From the NCBI GenBank assembly GCA_937926025.1, contig CALANQ010000375.1, positions 1 through 5,577 on the forward strand: 5,577 bases of DNA, in the 5' to 3' direction. A program made the translations under genes and the position numbers. The notes beneath the pieces were generated by a model. It was not told where the DNA came from and made no database searches. It saw nothing but the letters and a program-made list of their open reading frames with translations. This DNA is from an uncultured Acidimicrobiales bacterium. GTDB taxonomy: Bacteria > Actinomycetota > Acidimicrobiia > Acidimicrobiales > Iamiaceae. The number at the start of each line of letters is the position of its first letter. The stretch's first letter is position 1. Positions 1-4,606 of this stretch are shown here, piece by piece.

Positions 1-441
1 GGCGCCGGCGCCGAGCAGGTTGATCGCGACACCGGAGACGATGTGGTCCACGCCGAAGATCACCGTCGCCAGGGCGTGGATGGCGCCGAAGATCACGCCG
101 ACCAGCACGGCGCCGAGGATGCCGGCCCACGCTCCGTAGTGGAAGCCGAAGAAGGCCGCCCCCCAGGTGCCGACGATCATCATGCCTTCGAGGCCGATGT
201 TGACCACGCCGGCCCGCTCCGACCACAGGCCGCCGAGACCGGCCAGTGCCAGCGGCATCGCCAGCCCGATGGCGGCGGTGAGCGCGCCGGAAGAGTCGAT
301 GTCGTGCGCCGAGGTCAGCACCCGGACGGTGGAGACCACCAGGATGGCGCCGGCGACCAGCGCCGGCCAGTACCACCACGGACGCCCGCGCTCGGCCGCC
401 TCCGGCACGGTGGGCATCAGGACGGGGGCTGCCGCGCTCAT
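1..441 (-). CDS. NupQ-type ABC transporter permease, N-terminal part (cut by window edge)
   Basis: Inner-membrane permease subunit of an ABC importer of the BmpA/nucleoside (simple-sugar-like) class, family BPD_transp_2 (PF02653). The first 147 residues are visible and the frame runs open off the left edge. The hallmark is E75-R76-A77-G78-V79-V80-N81-I82-G83-L84-E85-G86-M87-M88, close to the ERSGVVNIGLEG signature of YufQ/NupQ-like permeases. Hydrophobic segments lie at about 23-42, 53-72, 84-100, 104-126 and from 133 on. A polar N-terminal tail of about 20 residues precedes the first span. ATG was chosen because AGGAGG (minus strand, 454-449) lies 7 bases upstream. The ATG overlaps the TGA of the MBL gene as ATGA, so translational coupling is likely. 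In typical loci the lipoprotein, ATPase and first permease genes sit alongside; none is visible here, so any partners would lie beyond position 1. The substrate cannot be read from this part. Confidence 0.9.
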   Translation of the reverse strand, partial: MSAAAPVLMPTVPEAAERGRPWWYWPALVAGAILVVSTVRVLTSAHDIDSSGALTAAIGLAMPLALAGLGGLWSERAGVVNIGLEGMMIVGTWGAAFFGFHYGAWAGILGAVLVGVIFGAIHALATVIFGVDHIVSGVAINLLGAGA

Positions 442-1337
442 GCCGCCACCTCCTCGGCCGCGGTGATCAGCTCCGACGGGGCGTGGACGACGGGCTCGTC
501 GGCGGGCGGGGCACCGGCGGCGAGCATGGCCACGATGGCGTCGAGGTCGACCTGGCCGGGGAGCTTCGCCGGCGGCAGGTACGGCAGCTCGCGGAGCAGG
601 CGGCAGGCGGAGTCGATCTGGGACCCGCGCAGCGCCGGACCGTGGGCCGACGTCACGACGGTGGCGCCCAGGGACCGGACCCGGTCGACGACGCCGTCGT
701 AGCGCTCGGGCGACGTCCAGTTGAGCCACGGGCTGACCATGAGCTGCTGGCCGAGGAACGCCTCCCGCCAGAAGCCCGGGTCGAGCTGGGCGATGTCGTC
801 GACCTCGTGGGGCACGGGCGACCCCATGGCGTCGGAGGCCCAGTACACACCGGTCTTGGTGTCGAACAGGCCGCGGGTGGTGGGGCTGTCGTAGATGGGC
901 GGGGTGACGGCGACGAGCTGGCGGTCGCCGGCGTCGATCCGGTCGCCGTCGTTGACCCAGCGCATGCGGGGCAGCGGCAGGGCCATCCCGTAGTCGGCGC
1001 TCATCCGCTCGATCATGAAGGCGGTGGTGACGAGCGTGGCGTTCGGGCAGGCGTCGAGCACCTGCATGAGGTTGCCGGTGTGGTCGACGTCGTCGTGCGA
1101 GAGGAAGATCCAGCGCACGTCGGCCGGGTCGACCAGGGAGAACGTGGTCTCCATCCACTGGTCGCGGGTGATGGCGGGACCGCAGTCGACGATCACCGGC
1201 TCGGCGCCGAGGATCACCGACGAGTTCACGTAGGTGGCGACGGGGCCCATGCCCTCGCCGGCGAGCTGGCGGACGACCCACGTGTCGGGGGCCACCTGCT
1301 CGGGCTCGCAGAATCGGATGGGCAGTTCCTGGTTCAT
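438..1337 (-). CDS. MBL-fold protein, oxygen-binding di-iron (flavodiiron-like) branch
   Basis: A 299-residue single-domain metallo-beta-lactamase-fold protein with no signal peptide, so probably cytoplasmic. Family landmarks in order: a start strand VAPDTWVVRQL (15-25), a TYVNSSVIL strand (35-43), VIVDCGP (48-54), the metal motif H81-D82-D83-V84-D85-H86-TGN, S168-D169-A170-M171, and a late S230-A231-H232-G233. Spacing matches flavodiiron MBL domains (H-x-E-x-D-H, then His, Asp, His), not classic hydrolases (H-x-H-x-D-H). Asp83 replaces Glu/His, and the region of the usual third His reads PPIYDSPTTRG (146-156), with Tyr149/Asp150 and no His. No flavodoxin or rubredoxin domain follows; the C-terminus is a linker-like Ala/Pro-rich tail. 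The start is set by ATG with AAGGA (1349-1345) 7 bases upstream. The frame stays open far upstream but that extension is Arg/Pro-rich non-coding sequence. It could be a redox or gas-reactive di-iron protein or a hydrolase with a changed site; the activity is unknown. Confidence 0.88.
   Translation of the reverse strand: MNQELPIRFCEPEQVAPDTWVVRQLAGEGMGPVATYVNSSVILGAEPVIVDCGPAITRDQWMETTFSLVDPADVRWIFLSHDDVDHTGNLMQVLDACPNATLVTTAFMIERMSADYGMALPLPRMRWVNDGDRIDAGDRQLVAVTPPIYDSPTTRGLFDTKTGVYWASDAMGSPVPHEVDDIAQLDPGFWREAFLGQQLMVSPWLNWTSPERYDGVVDRVRSLGATVVTSAHGPALRGSQIDSACRLLRELPYLPPAKLPGQVDLDAIVAMLAAGAPPADEPVVHAPSELITAAEEVAA
449..454 (-). promoter_or_regulatory. Ribosome binding site of the permease gene
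   Basis: AGGAGG on the minus strand, 7 bases before the ATG at 441. It lies inside the last codons of the MBL gene (the EEVAA tail), so ribosomes finishing the MBL gene are well placed to restart on the permease. Confidence 0.75.
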
Positions 1338-1344
1338 GGTTGGT

Positions 1345-1349
1345 TCCTT
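1345..1349 (-). promoter_or_regulatory. Ribosome binding site that fixes the MBL gene start
   Basis: AAGGA on the minus strand, 7 bases before the ATG at 1337. The reading frame is open for another kilobase upstream, so this site is the main evidence for starting at MNQELPIRF and not further upstream. Confidence 0.75.
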
Positions 1350-1360
1350 GTCGGGTTGGT

Positions 1361-1375
1361 CGATCGCTTCGATCG
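1361..1375. repeat. Short palindrome CGATCG-CTT-CGATCG
   Basis: Two CGATCG hexamers separated by CTT. Because each hexamer is itself palindromic, the element is both an inverted repeat and a direct repeat with period 9. It sits 23 bases before the MBL start codon and just upstream of the ribosome site. It could be a small operator, or a 6-base-pair RNA stem with a 3-base loop in the leader. It could also be chance. Confidence 0.45.
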
Positions 1376-1410
1376 GGGTGGCATCGGTTGCTGGTCCTGT
1401 TCTCGCACCA

Positions 1411-1470
1411 CCCGCTTGTGGCGCACTTGGAGGCGGCATGGACCGCGGCCTGCAAGCGGCTCCAAGCGGG
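1411..1470. repeat. 60-base imperfect inverted repeat with tandem CTTG half-sites
   Basis: The ends are CCCGCTTG (1411-1418) and CAAGCGGG (1463-1470), an exact inverted pair. Inside, CTTGGAGGC (1426-1434) pairs with GCCTGCAAG (1448-1456) with one mismatch, and GC 1421-1422 pairs with GC 1459-1460. The apical loop is about 13 bases. Each arm also holds two CTTG units at a period of 10-11 bases (1415 and 1426 on plus; 1466 and 1456 read on minus). It can therefore be read either as a long hairpin in RNA or as four half-sites for a DNA-binding protein. No T-tract follows on either strand, so a standard intrinsic terminator is not supported. Confidence 0.6.
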
Positions 1471-1570
1471 CCGGGCGCGCGGCCCGAGGCTCGGACGCGC
1501 CACCGCCGCCGCCCGCCGGGAGGGGAGCCCGGGGACGACGGCGGTCGGGGGAGGCGAGGGTGCGGCGGAG

Positions 1571-2254
1571 CTACTCGACGGTGAGCTCGGCGTACATGCC
1601 CTTGTGGAAGTGGGGGACACCGCCGGCGGGGGGCGGACCGTCGGAGGCGAGGAGCTCGTCGGGGTCGGCACCCACCGGGATGGAGCAGGCCACGAGGTAG
1701 CGCCCGGGCTCGCTGAGGGTGCCGTCGCCGACCGCCGCGATCTGGGGCCCGCCCGGCTTGGCGAGCAGCACGGTGGCGGGCGGCCCGTCGCCGAAGATCC
1801 CTTGGAGCTCGGCCTCGGGCAGCTCGATCAGCTCGTCGACGGAGCGCTCCTCGTCGTCGGGCAGGCGGAACGCCACGAACTCGTGGAGCTCCTCCTCCGA
1901 GTCGTTGACCAGCTTGAACGTGGTCCCAGCAGGGACGGTGTCGGGCAGGTCGCGGTAATCGAAGTCGACCGCGGTGACGGTGATCGTGCCGTCGGCCGCC
2001 ACCGTGGTGGTGGGCTCGGCCTGGGCGACCGTCGTGGTGGGCTTGGTCTCCTTCACGGCGTCGCTGCCGTCGGACCCGCAGGCGGGGAGGACGGCGGCGA
2101 CGGTGAGCAGCAGCGGGATCCCGGCGCCCACCGCCCGCCGCTTGAGGCTCGGCGGACGGCGCTTGCGGCGGGGTGCCGGTGGGTGGTCCCGGCGGCTCGG
2201 GCTCGAGCCGGGGGCGTGCTGGGGCATCAGGGCGATCGCACGGATCGTGGACAT
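1571..2254 (-). CDS. Cupredoxin-like copper-binding lipoprotein
   Basis: A 227-residue exported lipoprotein. An Arg/Pro-rich N-terminal stretch (1-42) leads into a hydrophobic segment (about 43-56) and the lipobox L56-P57-A58-C59. A linker with two PTTTVA copies follows (72-77, 81-86). The cupredoxin-like domain starts near residue 88. Its candidate type-1 copper ligands are H124 (ELHEF), C190 (YLVACSIP), H215 (or H217) in VPHFHKGM, and M220, ending in the usual last strand YAELTVE. The VPAGT-x-F-x-LVN strand pattern (107-117) is typical of cupredoxins. The likely role is electron transfer or copper binding at the outer face of the membrane; the partner is unknown. The ATG is supported by GAGGGAG (2269-2263) 8 bases upstream; a second ATG nine codons in has no ribosome site. 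The gene diverges from the hydrolase gene and lies upstream of the MBL-permease pair on the same strand. Confidence 0.85.
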   Translation of the reverse strand: MSTIRAIALMPQHAPGSSPSRRDHPPAPRRKRRPPSLKRRAVGAGIPLLLTVAAVLPACGSDGSDAVKETKPTTTVAQAEPTTTVAADGTITVTAVDFDYRDLPDTVPAGTTFKLVNDSEEELHEFVAFRLPDDEERSVDELIELPEAELQGIFGDGPPATVLLAKPGGPQIAAVGDGTLSEPGRYLVACSIPVGADPDELLASDGPPPAGGVPHFHKGMYAELTVE

Positions 2255-2377
2255 GGCGAGGGCTCCCTCGGGTCGGTGCGGACCGGGTGGGCCGCTTCGG
2301 TGCCGACACCTTCTGCGGGGTGGCTTGGAGACCGCTTGGAGCCAGCGTGAGGCCCGCTGGACTGCTAGGCCGTGGCG
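2255..2377. promoter_or_regulatory. Divergent promoter region between cupredoxin and hydrolase genes
   Basis: About 120 bases separating two outward-facing lipoprotein genes, so both promoters should lie here. It holds the cupredoxin ribosome site (GAGGGAG, within the palindrome GAGGG-CT-CCCTC at 2258-2269) and a tandem direct repeat (2323-2341) nearer the hydrolase. No -10/-35 boxes are convincing in this GC-rich stretch. Confidence 0.6.
2323..2341 (+). repeat. Tandem direct repeat GCTTGGAG, period 11 (possible operator)
   Basis: Two exact GCTTGGAG copies (2323-2330 and 2334-2341) separated by ACC, giving an 11-base period, about one helical turn. Such spacing is typical of sites bound by tandem dimers of OmpR/PhoB-type regulators, but no regulator gene is in the window. 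The second copy is part of CCGCTTGGAGCC (2332-2343), which also occurs on the minus strand at 1469-1458 in the MBL leader. Confidence 0.55.
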
Positions 2378-3916
2378 ATGCGCGCACCCCGCCGCCGATC
2401 GGCATCAGCCCTGGTCCTGACCGCACTCCTCGCCGCCGGAGCCCTCGCCGGCTGCTCCTCCGACGAGGCGGCGGCGCCTTCGACCACCACCACCGAGGCG
2501 GGCCCGTCGGAGGCGGCGCAGGCGCTGGCGGCCCGGCTCGACGAGGTGCCGAAGGCCGACGTCGAGGGACCGGTCACCGGCGGGCGGTACGGCATCGCGT
2601 ACCTGGCGATGCCGGACGGGTGGGAGGACCGCTACGGCTACACCGAAGACGAGTACTTCCTGTCCGGCGATGCCTCGGCGTACGCCGCCGAGGGCACGCT
2701 CACCACCGATGGGCGGTGGTCCGTGCAGGCCACCGACAGCACGGCGCCGTACACCACCCGCGTCGTGGTCCGCCGGCCGGCCGATCCCGACGACTTCAAC
2801 GGCACGCTGGTGGTCGAGTGGCTGAACGTGAGCGCCGGGCGGGACTCCGACCCGGACTTCGGGTTCCTCGCCGACGTCCTGCTGGCGGACGGCTACGCGT
2901 ACGCCTCGGTGTCGGCGCAGAAGATGGGCGTCGAGCCCGGCGGTCTCGGCATCGAGATCCCGAACGTGCCGCCCGAGGCGCTCGCGCCGCTCAAGACCTG
3001 GGATCCGGAGCGCTACGCCGACCTCAGCCACCCGGGCGACGACTACGCCTACGACATCTTCAGCCAGGCCGCCCGCACCGTGGCCGAGACGGGCGAGGGC
3101 ACGCCGCTCGGGGACCTCGACGTGGAGCGGGTGATCGCGGTGGGCGAGTCGCAGTCCGCGTTCCGGCTCACCTCCTACGTCGACGGCATCCAGCCCACCA
3201 ACGACCTGTTCGACGGGTTCCTCATCCACAGCCGGGGCGTGGCCGCGGCCGACATCGCCGAGGGCCAGTCGCCGCCCGAGGGCACCCAGATCCGCACCGA
3301 CACGAAGGTGCCCGTCCTCCAGTTCGAGACGGAGACCGACCTCGACTACCTGGGCTTCGTGGACGCCCGTCAGGACGACCACGAGCACCTGGTGACCTGG
3401 GAGTCGGCCGGCACCGCCCACGCCGACCGCTCCACCCTGGACTACGGCGTGCTGGCCGGCCGCCGGTGGACCGACGCCAACGTGGACCTGAGCACCACGT
3501 GCGGCGAGGTGAACGACGGGCCGCAGGAGGCCATCGTCCAGCAGGCGTTCGACTCGCTGCACACGTGGATCGTCGACGGGACCAAGCCCGCCACCAGCCC
3601 TCGCATCGAGACCGATGACGCCGGCGAGATCGTGCGCGACGAGGCGGGCATCGCCGTCGGCGGCATCCGCACGCCCGCGGTGGATGCGCCCACCGCCGTG
3701 CTCACCGGCACCAACCCCACCGACAGCGTGATCTGCTCGCTGTTCGGCTCCACGACCCCGCTGACGGCCGAGCAGCTGGCCGATCGGTACGCCGACCACG
3801 ACGCCTACGTGGCTGCGGTGACGGAGTCCGCCGATGCCGCCGTGGCCGACGGCTTCCTCCGCCAGGCCAGCGCCGACGAGCTGATCACCGAGGCAGAAGG
3901 CGCCGACGTCCCCTGA
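2378..3916 (+). CDS. Alpha/beta-hydrolase-domain lipoprotein (PF20091-like)
   Basis: A 512-residue exported lipoprotein with a textbook signal: MRAPRRR, a hydrophobic core (9-22), lipobox L23-A24-G25-C26, then a Ser/Thr linker STTTTEAG. The rest resembles the alpha/beta hydrolase domain family PF20091. Landmarks are NGTLVVEWLNVSAG (141-154), VSAQ (178-181), the nucleophile elbow G256-E257-S258-Q259-S260, an acidic strand end FETETD (D321, possibly E319), and H348 in GTAHADRS. These give a plausible Ser-Asp-His triad, so an extracytoplasmic esterase-type hydrolase is likely; the substrate is unknown. Cys residues occur at 'STTCGE' and 'SVICSLF' in the C-terminal third and might pair outside the cell. 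The ATG was preferred over an in-frame GTG two codons earlier (2372) because the only ribosome-site-like AGG (2366-2368) is 9 bases from the ATG but 3 from the GTG. The site is weak either way. The gene converges on the DinB gene, 60 bases away. Confidence 0.85.
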   Translation: MRAPRRRSASALVLTALLAAGALAGCSSDEAAAPSTTTTEAGPSEAAQALAARLDEVPKADVEGPVTGGRYGIAYLAMPDGWEDRYGYTEDEYFLSGDASAYAAEGTLTTDGRWSVQATDSTAPYTTRVVVRRPADPDDFNGTLVVEWLNVSAGRDSDPDFGFLADVLLADGYAYASVSAQKMGVEPGGLGIEIPNVPPEALAPLKTWDPERYADLSHPGDDYAYDIFSQAARTVAETGEGTPLGDLDVERVIAVGESQSAFRLTSYVDGIQPTNDLFDGFLIHSRGVAAADIAEGQSPPEGTQIRTDTKVPVLQFETETDLDYLGFVDARQDDHEHLVTWESAGTAHADRSTLDYGVLAGRRWTDANVDLSTTCGEVNDGPQEAIVQQAFDSLHTWIVDGTKPATSPRIETDDAGEIVRDEAGIAVGGIRTPAVDAPTAVLTGTNPTDSVICSLFGSTTPLTAEQLADRYADHDAYVAAVTESADAAVADGFLRQASADELITEAEGADVP

Positions 3917-3976
3917 CACCCGAGCCCGGGCCCGGAGCACCGGCGACCGGTTCGCAGCTCGGCTGACCTCGGGCGG
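3917..3976. terminator. Convergent spacer with small GC hairpins, possible two-way terminator
   Basis: A 60-base gap between the stops of two converging genes. It contains ACCGG-CGA-CCGGT (3939-3951, 5-base-pair stem with 3-base loop), the palindrome CCGGGCCCGG (3926-3935), and an outer pair CCCGAG (3919-3924) / CTCGGG (3968-3973). No T-tract flanks any of them. Position and stems suit a two-way terminator, but the sequence does not establish one. Confidence 0.35.
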
Positions 3977-4495
3977 CTACTCGGTCAGCACCATCCACTG
4001 CCGGCCGTCGATGAGCTCGCGGGCAGCATCGAGGTGTCCGGCGTGGCACGCGATCTCGGCGATCAGGTGGAGCATGACCTCGCGGAGGTCGTCGATGCGC
4101 CAGTCGCCGAACAGGTCCCCGGGCCACCACGCGGGCGGCGCACCCAGCGGCGTGGCCGCCACGATCTCGTCGGATCGGGCGCACGCGTCGCGGTAGCGGT
4201 CCAGCACCTCGGTCACGGGCACCTCGGGCGGGACGGTCCACGAGTCGTCGCCGCCGTCGAGCCCGGCGATCACCTCGGCGTCGCCGGCCACCACCGCGCC
4301 GAACCAGAACTGCTCCTCGTCCACGGTGAGGTGGCGGACCATGTCCAGGCACGACCACCCCGACGGGAGGACCGGCCGGCGGAGGTCCGCCTCCGACAGC
4401 CCGTCGATGATGCCCAGGACGTGGCGGCGCTGACCTCGGAGGTAGTCGAGCAGCAGCGCCTTCTCGGGGTCGGCGACAGGATCGATCACGGTCAC
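3977..4495 (-). CDS. DinB-superfamily (DUF664-like) four-helix protein
   Basis: A 172-residue cytoplasmic protein of the DinB/YfiT superfamily, closest in pattern to DUF664 (PF04978) and related to mycothiol-dependent isomerases and transferases. Landmarks: helix 1 LLLDYLRGQRRHVLGIIDGL (14-33), the DLRRPVLPSGWSCLDMVRHL segment (37-56) with His55, the helix-2 continuation DEEQFWF (59-65), and a last helix holding E147-IAC-H151-AG-H154-LD. His55 with His151/His154 are the likely divalent-metal ligands; the HAGHLD block near the C-terminus is typical of the family. Actinobacterial members may use mycothiol as a thiol cofactor, but no substrate can be assigned. The GTG start is fixed by AAGGAG (4507-4502) 6 bases upstream; a second GTG two codons later is too far from it. 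It is downstream of the glycosyltransferase on the same strand with a 111-base gap, so probably a separate unit. Confidence 0.87.
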   Translation of the reverse strand: MTVIDPVADPEKALLLDYLRGQRRHVLGIIDGLSEADLRRPVLPSGWSCLDMVRHLTVDEEQFWFGAVVAGDAEVIAGLDGGDDSWTVPPEVPVTEVLDRYRDACARSDEIVAATPLGAPPAWWPGDLFGDWRIDDLREVMLHLIAEIACHAGHLDAARELIDGRQWMVLTE

Positions 4496-4501
4496 GGGGG
4501 G

Positions 4502-4507
4502 CTCCTT
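4502..4507 (-). promoter_or_regulatory. Ribosome binding site deciding the DinB gene GTG start
   Basis: AAGGAG on the minus strand, 6 bases before GTG at 4495. The next in-frame GTG (4489) would be 12 bases away, so the first GTG is preferred. Confidence 0.75.
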
Positions 4508-4584
4508 CGGGCGGGGGGCGGGGGGCCAGGCGCAGCGGGCCGGACGGCGAGCGCAGGGCCGCCCCCGATGGTGCCCCAGGCGTG

Positions 4585-4605
4585 CGGCCGGCGCTGGCCC
4601 GGCCG
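4585..4605 (-). terminator. Stem-loop directly after the glycosyltransferase stop
   Basis: CGGCCGG (4585-4591) and CCGGCCG (4599-4605) form a perfect 7-base-pair GC stem around a 7-base loop, beginning one base after the TGA at 4609-4607. The placement fits a terminator or 3'-end protecting stem. No T-rich tract follows on the minus strand, so intrinsic termination is uncertain. Confidence 0.4.
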
Positions 4606-4606
4606 A

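Larger units (their letters stand above)
1338..1570 (-). promoter_or_regulatory. Non-coding leader between the cupredoxin and MBL genes
   Basis: A 233-base gap between two genes on the same strand. No credible gene is seen: the open frames through it give low-complexity Arg/Pro/Gly/Ala translations with no domain-like pattern. From the MBL side it holds the ribosome site, the CGATCG-CTT-CGATCG palindrome (1361-1375), the long imperfect inverted repeat (1411-1470), a 6-base-pair stem GGGCCG/CGGCCC (1468-1485), and a very GC-rich tract up to the cupredoxin stop. No convincing -35/-10 pair could be picked out. The region probably contains the 3' end of the cupredoxin transcript and the promoter or leader of the MBL-permease unit. 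Alternatively, all three genes form one transcript with a structured spacer. Confidence 0.55.

Noticed and set aside
22..30. Twin-arginine signal in the cupredoxin N-terminus (SRRDH, protein residues 20-24)
   Set aside because: The motif lacks the hydrophobic residues after S-R-R-x and lies far from the hydrophobic core; the lipobox signal explains export better. Coordinates given here are approximate protein positions, not bases.
1468..1485. Stem GGGCCG/CGGCCC as the cupredoxin terminator
   Set aside because: Only 6 base pairs, no T-tract, about 90 bases past the stop, and it competes with the larger inverted repeat; too weak to annotate separately.
483..1700. 405-residue plus-strand open frame opposite the MBL gene
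   Set aside because: A shadow of the MBL gene; the translation is low-complexity Gly/Val/Asp/His/Arg and it crosses the leader and the cupredoxin end.
1338..2426. N-terminal extension of the MBL gene giving a 662-residue protein
   Set aside because: The extension is Arg/Pro-rich and low-complexity, overlaps the cupredoxin gene in another frame, and crosses a leader with repeats. A good ribosome site and a family-like N-terminus exist at 1337.
2173..3618. 481-residue plus-strand frame overlapping the hydrolase
   Set aside because: A frame-shifted shadow rich in Arg/Gly/Pro that starts inside the antisense cupredoxin gene; no recognisable motif.
2405..3940. 511-residue open frame antisense to the hydrolase gene
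   Set aside because: A high-GC mirror frame. Its translation is Gly/Arg/Val/His-rich with no domain pattern, while the plus strand has a signal peptide, lipobox and hydrolase motifs.
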